DNA of 64,000 nt from NCBI GenBank assembly GCA_023055425.1, contig JALGPY010000002.1:136767927-136831926 (forward strand), given 5' to 3'. Of the stretch, positions 11,301-23,300 are shown piece after piece (positions within the stretch are counted from its first letter, which is position 1; every line of letters starts with the position of its first letter). Below the pieces are notes generated by a model. That model made no database searches and was not told the origin of the DNA. It worked only from the letters and a program-made list of their open reading frames with translations. The DNA comes from Linanthus parryae. Taxonomy: Eukaryota > Streptophyta > Magnoliopsida > Ericales > Polemoniaceae. The position numbers and the translations under genes are program-made.

Positions 11301-14300
11301 TTAGGACTTTAGTGCGACAGCGGCTCCCTAACTTGGCATGGATTTTGACCTATCGATATGACCAAGTGTTCTCGAAGACGCTCCTCGACTTACTTATCCA
11401 GCGTCGGATTAACACTAACCCTCATGACCGTGAAATATGGTTCAACTTTGGGACCTTCCCGCTGCGATTCTCCCTACAAGAGTTTGTTCTCTGCAGTGGA
11501 CTTAACGTCTTTAAGTCTCATAACGATGAGCAGCTCGACGAGAGGATGGCAGATTATACCCTTGTTCAGACCGTGTTTGGCCCCAATTTCACGAGTGTGT
11601 ACGGGAAAGTGAATGGAACTACACTGGAAAATTATCTGGAAGGCATCGATAGCGAACACCCGTACTCCGAAGATCCTGATAAGCAAATGGACTCGGCTAC
11701 GTTGGAAAGATTTGTGAAGTTATTAGTGGCTGCAATAATTGGTAGGTTATGGCACAACACCGGCGGCCATGATGTGATGCCCGCCGCAGTGATACAGAAG
11801 TGCAATGACTTTGAGTTCTGTAACGCCTACGATTGGGGTATGGAATGCTTTGAAAAATTACTCGGCGGGATGAAACATTGCGACTTTACCAAACCAACTT
11901 ACTCGCTCACCGCCTTCCCTTTCGTTGCTGCGGTAATTGTGTTAGTTATGCATTTTTTATTGTTAGTTAAATCTAAAATGTTATATGCTTACTGCGATTC
12001 GTCTCTCCGAGCAGGCTTGGGCCTACGAAGCAATCCCACAAATGGTACCCCTCTTGGCTAGCAGGGACGAAGGGGTACTTCCCAGAGTGGCGGCGTACTA
12101 TCCTCTAGAGGTCAGGGCTGATGATGAATCAGTGACCAGGCTTGTGGCGTCAATCACATATGTTCGCCCGACACTTCACCCCACTCCTGCGGAGGAGCAG
12201 AGTTGGTACTGGCTTCAGCACTTGGCTCATATGGAAGCTAATCCGTATCTTCCATTGTTTCCGGACCTGACGAGTAAGTTGGGTGGCCGATGCGTTGTCT
12301 ACTCCGGTGCAGCTATTCAGATGCAACCGTTTCAGATGTCGGGGACTAAGACGACGAGGAATTTGGGTGCGAGTAAGAAAACAAGTGAAAAGCAGGGAAA
12401 AAAGCAAACTCAGAAAAAGAGTAAGCGAACAAGTGGAACGCCACCGTCAAGTGAAGGGGAGGCCGATGTGCCAAGGCCGGCGACAACCAAGGGAAAAAGG
12501 CAAACTCAGAAAAAGAGTCAGCAAACAAGTGAAACGCCATTGCCAAGCCCACCTGCTGCAGCTCCAACGCCATTGCCAAGCCCACCTGCTGCAGCTCCAC
12601 ATGATGTCATGACTGAAGAGCGCGTTAGGGAGGATTTTGATCGAATGATTAACGCACCCCTGTCCTCACCCAGTGGGGAAGTAGGTGCCGAGCAAAGGTC
12701 GAAGAAGCGTCAGGATCGCGAAAGGGAGACTGATGAAGTGTCCGAGGAAACTGAGGAGGCACAACCAAGAAAGAGAGCCCGGACTGAGGAAATGGTAGAT
12801 GGGATGGATCTTATCATCAGTATGCTGACTTCGATGAAGTCCCAAATGACAAGAATGGATTTGGGTATGACAACGATGAAATCCCGAATGACAAACATGG
12901 AGATGGCTTTTCAGAGAATGAAGAATGAGCAGAAGGTGAATATCGATGCGTGTATGAGGAAGCTGGATGATGTGACGGCGAGGCTAGATGGGTTGACGGA
13001 GAGGCTAGATGGGTTGACAGACAAAACCAGTGGTGCTAGACAGATGGGCACACAAGATTCTAACGATGCTCGCGATTCACCATTGGTCCAAACTGTCGAG
13101 GAAGAAGGGGCACAACCCGTTGGTCAGACTTCACCATTAGTCTCACATGCCGAGGAACAACGCGCAGAATTGCCTAATGCCGAGGCACAACCTGTTAGTG
13201 AATGTCCCGATCTACCAGTTGCACCGATCAGTGTTTCATTTCCTGATGAACCAAGCATCGACCAGTGCTGGTGGCATTCCTACTTCACTCGGGTCCCCAA
13301 GAGCATGGTCGAGCCTCCTACCGCCACCGCCAAAGAAAAGGCCAGACGGCTTTCTATTTTTAGCCAGTAAGAGATCAATATTTTACAATTTTCCTTTTAT
13401 TTAGCTCTTATTAGTATCGTATCATTTGTGTAATTTAACTTCATTTTTGTTTACAGAAAGGTATTGGTTAACATCAGTGGTGGCGACAAGATAACGTTCT
13501 CACACGCGTACGAGTATTCACGCGATGAGTGGATGACAGACTCGGTAAGTTTTTATTTAACTTGCATTTTTTTGTAATTTGTCGACAATTTTCTAAGTTG
13601 TAAATGCTTGCAGACGATGATGTGCATGACGGCCATTCTGACGGCTGAAGAGAAGAAACATGATCGGAAAATTTGTTATGCACCAATAAATATTTTCGGA
13701 GTATATGATCAAGAGTTACCATTTTACCTAGACCACGAATATCTTCCTGCTTCTATATCTGAGCTCTCCATGGTAATCATATTCTAATAACTTCATATTT
13801 TAGTTCGTATTGTAATCATATTCTAATACTTCGTATTTTATGTTGCTTTTCAGATTGCACTCCCAATAGGCATCCGGGATCATCACTACTATCTGCTTGT
13901 GGTGAGCTTAGAACACAAGGGTGTTTTCGTATTTGACTCATCCGATGAGTATATGGAGAGGCGGGTGGAACATAAAGTGAAGTTAATTCCCAACCCCTGA
14001 CATTCGTGTCAAGCGGTCCTTCCAACGCTGCTGCATCCTGAAATGTGTTGTTCGCCACCAAGACTGCTGTTTCGTTAAAACCGGCCTCCCAGGTTGGGCC
14101 TTCATGTTCCTGACTATCATCAGTAAGTAACGCACGAAGCTCCGAATTTCCCCTGCGAGGATTCATCTTCTGCAAATACTGTCCCCCAGCTGCAACCGAG
14201 CCGTCATTGTCGTACTTGGCAAACATGGGAACGATCTCCTTTGGTTCATATGTCTCAAATATTAACAAAACATCGTCTTCGTCGGTGATTTCTGATGGCT

Positions 14301-17300
14301 CATACTGCTCCATCCCTTGTCGCATGTAACTTAACTCTATGAATGGAGCTAGGTGCTTGTCCAATCCCATTCTCGAAGCAACTCGTTCCTTCAGACTATG
14401 GAGTGTGGGAATTTCCTCCTGTTTCAGCACCATCGTCTTCGATTTGTAGTTCACCCCGCGTGCGTAGAAAAATTTTCCATTGACGAGCTCCCAAACTCCA
14501 TTCCACATGAGTTGCACAGTGATTTTCCCCATTCCTGCAGATAACCGAAAAGTCAATAGTGTCACAACGGTCAACTAAGAAGTCACAAGTCAACACCGAA
14601 AAGTCAATAACCCCCCCAGGGCGCCTAAGTGTATGCCCAGGGCGTCTGAAACAATACACGGGCGTATACATCACCCCCCAGGGCGCCTAAGTGTATGCCC
14701 GAAGTTCAAACTGAGTCATTCACTTATGGGGCATCTAGGGGCGCCTAGATTAGGCGCCCCTAGATGCCCCATAAGTGAATGACCCAGTTTGAACTTCGGG
14801 CATACAGAGGGGCGTCTGTAACCAAACACGGGCGCCTATGTGTTTGCCCCAAGTTCAAACTAGTCTTTCACCTATGGGGCATCTAGGGGCGCCTTGACCT
14901 AGGCGCCCCTAGATGCCCCATAGGTGAAAGACTAGTTTGAACTTGGGGCATACACGTAGGCGCCCGAAACCACACACGGGCGTATTTAACCCTCCCGGGC
15001 GCCTATGTGTATGCCCGAAGCTCAAAATGGGTTATTCGCCCATGGGCTTCTAGGGGCGCCTTAATGTAGGCGCCCTTAGATGCCCCAATGGGTGAATATC
15101 TCATTTTGAGATTCGGGCATACAGTAGGCGCCCATGACGGGTTATTGTACGCCCGTTATAGGTTCCGGACGCCCTCTGTATGCCCAAGCTCAAAATGGAA
15201 CTTAAATCGATCGTATTGGGGCTTCTTGTAGGGCTTCCAAAGACCTTCGCAATATCCTCAAGGTGAATCTCATACTATTTTCAGAACATCTCCGAAAATG
15301 TTGAAAAATGAATATACGAATTTTTTCAAAATACTACTTTTGAAATGAAAAGATAAAACGAAGGGATACTAAGGTTGATAAACTTACTCTTGTTTCCGAC
15401 GGATTCGAAGTCTTCAAACGAACGAACTTTGTTTTTGTTTTGAAACCCAACAATGGAGGTTTTGGAATAGACTAGAGAGAGAAACAACAACTTTTGGGTG
15501 TCAAAATTGATGAACTGAGGTACATTTTAAGGTTTGACATCTTAGGTAGTTGAATTTAATTTTCTAGTTGAACAAGGTTGTTGAGTGAATTTAGTTTTCT
15601 AGGGTGAGGGAGATGTTGTTGTTGTTGTTGTTGTTGAATGAAGAGAGAGAGAGAGAGAGAGTAGTGCATGCATGCAAATTTGGAGAAAAAATTCAGCAAA
15701 TAAATATTTGGGTAGGACCCCCTCTTGCCACATGGAAAACCTTAAAAAAACAAAGAGAGACCCACCATGGAGAAAATGTTAAAAAAATCAAATGGGACCC
15801 ACTAACTATAACAAACCAAAAGTTAACTTATGATTATTAGTTGGTGGGTACTTCCCACCAACTTTTTGAACTTATGGTTAATATGCACCACAAAGGTGCA
15901 TATTGGTTTTTTACCAAAATTCTCCGAAGCTAGGCTGATAACCCAACTTGGGCTTAATTCTCAATACGGGCTGAACTCACATGGTTCTCCTCAACTCGGG
16001 CCCAGTTTACCAATTACTCTAATTATTCAGATTTTGGGCCACCTTCACCATTTGACTTTTGGGCAACCTTCAACTTGTGGATTTGGGCAACATGCAGCAA
16101 TTGGGCATAATTCACCGTCCCACAAGTGGGTCTCATTCTCCGATCTGCCTTGAGGACAAAGGCGTTTGTCAATGGGATGGGAATTCATACGGGTTAACCG
16201 TATCATCATAGTTAGTTAGTATTTCATTATTTATTTGTTTAATGAGTGTCAGTGATTAATTTTGTTGTATTAGTTAAATAACGAATCAGATTTTCTTGTT
16301 GGTTCTTTCCCGGAACCGTTTATATTAGGATTAGGCGTTTAATACTATTTATATCTTATCAGTCTTTCTTCATATAACGATTGAAATTATCAAAGTTATG
16401 TGTCGTGAATATTCGTGTGTTGGTGTTTGTTCGTGTCGTGTGGAGACCGGAGGATCTCGAATCCCTCCAACTGTTGATTTTTTATTTCGAACACTTTTCG
16501 CTCATATACATTTGTTCATGAGATCAGTCAATCACTACATAATGAAGACAATATGATTAGCAGTTAAGCATACCTAAGTAGAATGTTTCAGGAAAAGCAC
16601 GAGCATCCATTTTGAACATCACCTGCAAATTGAATAATATTTGAACAGTATGAAAATGGATATTGTTTTATCAAGATAAGACAGAAACCGAGTTGCATAC
16701 TTTAAGTTAATATTTTTAGAGAGAACATATAGTTCTCATTGCTGTGTTGATGTAAATGTTAGATCAGGTGCAACATGGTTTAAGAGAAAAATTTAAATCT
16801 TTATTATAGCACCTGAATTTTTAAGGGACTTAAGTGCAATAATTCAAAACTTTAGGCTGAGAAGTTTAAATAATTTTTTGGGTACTTCCAGCTAAGTAAA
16901 GGCTTGATAATGATCATATGATGGACAGGGGTAATGGTGTACTATTCTGGATGTTGTGGGGGTAAAAATATAATTTATATAATTTTAGGGTCATTGTATA
17001 ATTTCTACAACTTTAGTACTAGCTGATCTATGGAAAAAGCGAGATAACTTGAGAAATGAGAATGAGAATGTAAAATCAGGGGAGAGTTGAATGGTAAATT
17101 TCATAAAGTTGAAAATTTCTATTCTACCCAAAAGTTTTGCTAATTACATTTACCCCTATCAAATCTACAACTTGTGTTCACACTCTAATTTCATGACACC
17201 TCACTACATGAGGTGTCGTCACATCTTCTTTACAGCTGGTAAACCACACTAGTATATACAATTTAGATAGCAACTCAAAATCGATCCCTTCACCACCATC

Positions 17301-20300
17301 CTCATAACCACCAGGGTCAACCACCAAGGCCCCCACCGAATCACTACCACCTCTTCTCCTTTTAAAAAATTACTACTATGCGGAGTCGCTTCAAGCATAA
17401 CAACCAATTGCCCCTTATCAATTCGATAAACCAACAGGTGTAGAAGTCATAAATCGGGTGAGTTGGTGAAGAACCCTGATTATAATTTTGCTTGATTTTT
17501 CCTTGATTAGTGAAATTCGGTTAAATTAATCACTCGCATAGTGTTTCTAAGGGTCAAGAAAACCTAGGGAGTCCGTTCTTAGCATCGGAATTGCCGAAAA
17601 TCAACTGTCACCGCGGTCTGGGCAAGGCCCTACCCCGGAAAGACGCCATGGCTATCAACTCCTGTAAGTCGCTCTTCCCTCGTTCGTTTTCGGTTCTGAT
17701 TGTTTTCGTATGACCCCTAGAAGACGTAGAACCAATCTAGGCACTCAATTCACACGTAGAACTTGGTTTTCTTCGGGTTCGAATTGTGTAATGGTTGTAC
17801 TTTGGTGGTGCATGCGTCTCTATTTGGGGCTTCGTCACTTCTTCTCTAGTTGAGTATACGGGCAACTATTTGGTGCTATAGATTCCCTTCACTTAACTCT
17901 GCAAACACTCATTAAGATTTCAACTTGTAATTCGAATTCTAGGACTCTTGAAAGCCATGATAAAGTTGTTGTCATCATACTTTAGAATAGCTACAGTTCT
18001 TAAATGGGTATTTCATTCAACTTTTAACTTGCTCATTTGACTGTATGCTTGATGAATTAACAAAGCATTTGAACCCGCTTGTTCCTTGCACTCAAAATGG
18101 CAAGTTTCTTGTTCTTTTAATCTTTGAATCAACCTCTTATTTCCCTAAAAAACAGTTGAAATTAGCTGCAAAGCATGTTCTTTCACTTTCATATGTGTCA
18201 TGGGGGTTGTTGATTTAACAACCATGCATTTAATTACCCGTCTTGTATTTTTGTTATGTGCGCTTGTCTTGTTGTTATGTGCACATTAGAACTGCATGCT
18301 TGCTTTGGGATATTCGTGTTACCTTAAGCTTCGGGGAAGAAGCTTTGTTTTAAGGGAGATGTGATGTAATACCCCGGTATTTTAGGGGGTATTTTTGGGC
18401 ATTTAATGAATATTCGGGGCCATTATGTGAAGTTTTAAAAGTAATTTTCCTTTATTAAAAAGTTTTTCTTCTATTATTATAATTATAGCTATTATTATTG
18501 CTACTTTCATTTTTATCAAAAAATATCTTTTTAAGATGACATTTTTTTGTAGTTACTTATGTGTATAGAAGTTGGTGAAATGTAGGGGGTCGTGTAAAGT
18601 TCTTTGTTTTACGTGACTAAAACATGTTTTTAATTAGTTATCGCGTAGCGAACCACCGCGCCATGTGATGTACCCGCCACACCATAAAGGTTCTCATTTC
18701 ATCTTCCCCAAATGCCATTTTTAACAGAGGCATTTTCTCTTCCACCATTTTCGGCGAAACCCCCATGGCAAGATCAAAAATTTTGACCCCTCTTCACACG
18801 ATTCTTGTCCCGAATCACGCCAATCAAGCCGAAGACCCAAACTTGGCATTAACTCGCCAATTTGACGTTACCAATTTCAACCCGAGATTTACTCCCGTCG
18901 ATATTTCCGATGAGTTTCTAACCCATCTCTCGCACCCTCTGTCTTTCTCTCCTGTTCTGTCTCTCGCTCTCTCTTCCACTCTGTTTCTCTCCCTCTCTCT
19001 GCGTTGTGTGTGTGCCGAGAAGAACCCAGCAGCCAGGCGAACCCAAGCCCGGCAAAAGCCGAACCCAGGTCAGGCGAACCGCCCGACGCCGTCCACCGCC
19101 TCTGTGCGCCGTTCGTCTCCCCTTCCGCCTCTCTTTCCGTCATCCTCTCTGTCCGGCGAACCCAGCGGCAGCAGAAGCCACCATTGTTCCCGTCGTCGCT
19201 TCCAATCGCCGCCGTTTTCTCATTTGGACTCTTTTTCAATCGGTAAATCCAATACCTTCATTTCGATATCAATTTCTTCCCAATGCTTCAAGTTAATACT
19301 TAATCTTCATTTAGAATCAGTTGTTTGTGGGTTGATATGTGTATGTGTGTGGGTTGTTAGTATAGTGAGCTTACAATGGGTTTTGTTGGGGAAGAAACTG
19401 ATTTTGATACTATTGTGAACTTGGGGGTTGTTTTTGTCCGATCTGAAACTAGAGGGGGGATGTTTGTACATTATTTAATCTGTGAGAAATAAATTTTATA
19501 TTCTTATAAATGTTGAACTGGGACTTTTGTAAGTATAATATTTATATTATATTTTCTTAAACAACAAAATAGTGTTTTATTATTACAAGCGTTTAGCAAT
19601 TATATTGTGTTTTTACTAATAAGTATTTAGTCATGTTCGATATATATTATAAATTGAATTCTTTTCACTCAAAATATAACTTTTATGATAAAGATAGTCG
19701 AATTTTAACTTTATTACAATAGCTATCTGTTATTTATAAATATTAGCCACTATAAATATCCTAGTACTATTAAATAAAGTTTCTTCACCACAATTATCAT
19801 GTTTATTTATACACCAATATTTTCTTAATAAGTATAGATTCTAAATGTGCAACTCGTGACTAGTAAAATATAATTTGTTTGGGGGATTACTTGAAGGTTG
19901 CACTTGCATTCATATAGGGTCTTTTATTGTAAATTGTCGTGTGGCGATTATGTGTTAATATAGGACTATTCGATTATTATAGATTCAGAATTCGTAGGAG
20001 GCGAATTCGTTGAGGACCCCAACTACTAGATTTCGTGCTTGCTTGCGTGTGATAAACTTTCTCCGTTATCAGGTATGTTATATGCAAAGCATCTTTAAAT
20101 ATCAAAATGTATTGTTACGTGTGCGTTATCTCAAACTTCAAATTCAGTTTCCGCTTTACAATACTTTGAATTTTCTAACGCTTTATTTTGGACGATTTTG
20201 AGAAATATGTGGTCACTATTTAAAATTGTGGTTTATTACTCTCGTGGAATATGAACAATAATTGTACGATAATAGAATTGGAAACGGTGTACAGAGGATG

Positions 20301-23300
20301 CGCGTGAAGGCTACGGTCGGGGAAACACGTGCGATGATTCCCCTAGGGTATATACCCTCTTATTTATTGTGAAAGCTAGGAGTACTACCTATACATGTTT
20401 ATGTCACAACTGTAGAGGGGTGTCGACACTTAAGGTCTCACTAGTTATTTTAGGGTGAATCGGGATGGACTGTGATATCCCAGAGAAGTACCCTACCTTA
20501 TTATTGTTCCATCGTGACCTCTCTGTCCACACCGAACCTGTTGGGACTCGTGGATATGCCTCAACCAAATAAAAGAATAAAAAGGTTGTTACTGCTTTAT
20601 TTACTGTGTATATTCTCATGTTAGCCAAAACTCTGTCTTTACGTGTTGTGGTATAATCTTACTCAGGTTTTACTGATAAACGTTTTCATGCGTCGGATTT
20701 TGCTATTTCAAAACCGCAGGTTATGAATAAAGGTGGGGGAAACACGTACACGTAGCTGAAGGCTGATAACAAGCTAGGGAGTACCTAGTAATTGTTAGCA
20801 ATGAGTAGTATTTCGATTTCAAAACATTGTTATCATTGTTTCCTTTTAAATTATGTCGGAGGTTTCCTCCTTTTGTTTCAATAAAGTATCCTTTAGATTA
20901 TCGTTAAGTGGTACTAGCAAGGAACCGTAGGATCCGGGTTGTTTCAGTTGCCAACTTTAGTAAGGCTTAGAATGTTCATTAGTTGATGAAATGAACTCAT
21001 GCTTCTTCCTGCGTATAACTGACTGTGTGGACTCCAACTTCATGTCTTGAAGTCCCAAAACTTCTCAATCTCCTTGAAATTGGGCTGCAAAGTGCAGTTT
21101 CAAGAACTCAAGAACATGGGAACCTAAATATCTGCCAAGTGCTGATTTTGGGGTGGAAGCAGCCATATTTGGCACTTGATAACTCCTTGACTATATCTTA
21201 GAGTTTCAATCTTCTACCTCCTATGAATAGATCCTATTAAATACTCAAAAGCATGTTTTATGAGTTTTCTTCATATTCTAATAGGATTCTTTAGAAATTG
21301 AGTCTAAAGTTGATTGAACATCGTTTTAATGTGAAATGTAAGAGGAAACAACCATCTTTGAACTATCATAACTTCTTCAGTACTTTTTCAAATCTTGCTC
21401 CTTTTTCTCCTGTGAGTAGCTGGTTGTTAATATTACTCCTAGACAAGAATTCCTCATTTCCAGAGCATATTGCTCATAAATCAAGATCAAAGTAACGGCA
21501 TTGAAACTATGAAATCTCTTGAAAACATTATAAGTGTTGGTCAATGATTTTCATCAAACTTTGACCATCAATATCTCCTTGTGTATTTTGGATCTTCAAG
21601 AGATCAAATATTTTATGGAAACATGGTACTTCAATCTACAAACCCTATTTTCACATTCTCAAATATCTTCTTCAATTGACCGGAAACTGACTGCAAAATT
21701 GACATTGTGAGCCAGTTTCACAATTATCTTTGACTTTCTGAGTTGAGCTATCAGATGATCTAATTGACCAAAATGCCCTTCTACAATGTTGTTCCTGATA
21801 ACATTTCAAGTCCAAAGGTCAAGTTTGTCCAATTTTGACTTTCTGGAAACCCTATTTCAATTGAGTTGTCTGTGACGGGTAAAATAGTAATTTCACAACT
21901 TCTTTAGTCAAAAACTCCGATCTTGATGCATGACATGACCTCATGTGTGTGTGATAGTTTCATAAGATCTGGAATCCAATTGTGTCTATCAGGACTTAAA
22001 TCTGAATAATCAAACAGAAACATATGCTAATATGCAATTTTGCCAAACTTCATGGGATTAAGCACATATACTTAAAATATGTTGATTTAAAACTTATGAC
22101 TACCTGAGAGTGATGGGAAAGGTGTTGTTCATATTGTTGAGCATTAATTCACTTGTTTGGAAATTCAGGCCTAGTTAAGGATTAAAGTGCAATTTAATAC
22201 CAACTTTGGGTACTTTAGTGTAAATAAGCGAAACTTGAGATTCAATCTTAAGTAGACAACTCTATGACTTTAGTGCTGGGAAAGGTGTTGTTCATACTGT
22301 CGAGCATTATCCGTCAAGGGTTTTGCATTTTGCTTGCTATCGGAGATGACAGGCTTTTGATCTTTAGCCAAGGATTTTCATTTACTATTATCATAGCTGA
22401 TAGACTTTTAATCCTTCAACAATAAATTCACATTTAGCTGATAGACTTTTGATCCTTAGACAAGCATTTTCAATTTCGCTTACTACGTAGATAGTGTTTG
22501 ACCCTCCGGCAAGAATTTCACATTTTGCTACTATCATAGATGATAGATTTTGATCCTTAGACAAGGAATTCACATTTAGCTTGATATCACTGTTGATAGG
22601 CTTTTGATTCTCAGACAAGAAATATTGTAGTCGACGCAGATAAGAAAGAACACGAGTAATCAGAAAGAAGATATTCCTCGTATATGGGGGCTTTATTTTC
22701 TCCCCTTACAATGCGAAAATGATATTAGATTATTCATATGGGAGGAAAAAGTGCAAGCCCACATAAGGGATACCTTTACATATACTCCTCTTGTTCTTCA
22801 ACATAGGAGACTATTACAACATATTTTCCTATTGGTTCCTCCGTTGAAGGGGGGGGGGGGGGATTGTCTCGCACATCCTTGGTTGGTCTTAAATAAAAAG
22901 GTCTCCCTCTTTCACCTTCTGGTCCATTAGCCAACACAGCTTTCTGCACTCGTTGGTGGGGTGGGAGATATTTCCATGACATTCACACCACTTGGGTTCT
23001 TGCAGATGATCCCAAGTCAGTGGTTTCTCTAGCGTTGGGAGTACTCCTTTATTCATCTGTTGTTTGTAGAGCTTTACAATCTCTGCTATTGAGCACGGGA
23101 GTGGTGGCAGTGACTGGGCTGGTGTTAGCTTCTCCCTCTAAAACTTCTGAGGGGAGGCTGTCTTTAGGTACTTATGGGGACATAAGAGGACATGAAAGTT
23201 AACATCGCACTCCCTTTTGTAGATGTTTCACTTTCCAATTTTGAAGGGAGACTGTGAATGCGCAAGCTACTTACTTTTGCCCTCCATAATATACTAAATG

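Larger units (their letters stand above)
9792..15925. mobile_element. Mutator-like element with DUF1985-Ulp1 gene and truncated MuDR gene
   Basis: This is a 6134-bp element. The left end GAAGAAATTGGGAAAAAAACC and the inverted right end GGAGAATTTTGGTAAAAAACC match at 17 of 21 positions. Similarity continues inward through a GGTGCA..TTAACCAT block for at least 50 bp. A perfect 9-bp duplication flanks it. Inside are a rightward spliced gene with DUF1985, coiled-coil and Ulp1-like parts, and a leftward MuDR-type transposase N-terminus. The two collide at about 13985, so an internal deletion has removed both C-terminal ends. Palindromic GGGGCGCC-rich arrays lie near each end. The catalytic transposase domain is missing, so the copy is non-autonomous. 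Confidence 0.85.

Noticed and set aside
10651..15133. CRISPR-like array
   Set aside because: The repeats are inverted hairpins with homologous arms, not short direct repeats with unique spacers, and the genome is a plant's.
18765..19418. 217-codon plus-strand frame in the long gypsy LTR
   Set aside because: It lies over a CT-rich and then GC-rich leader where several frames are open at once. Composition is low-complexity and no domain is seen.
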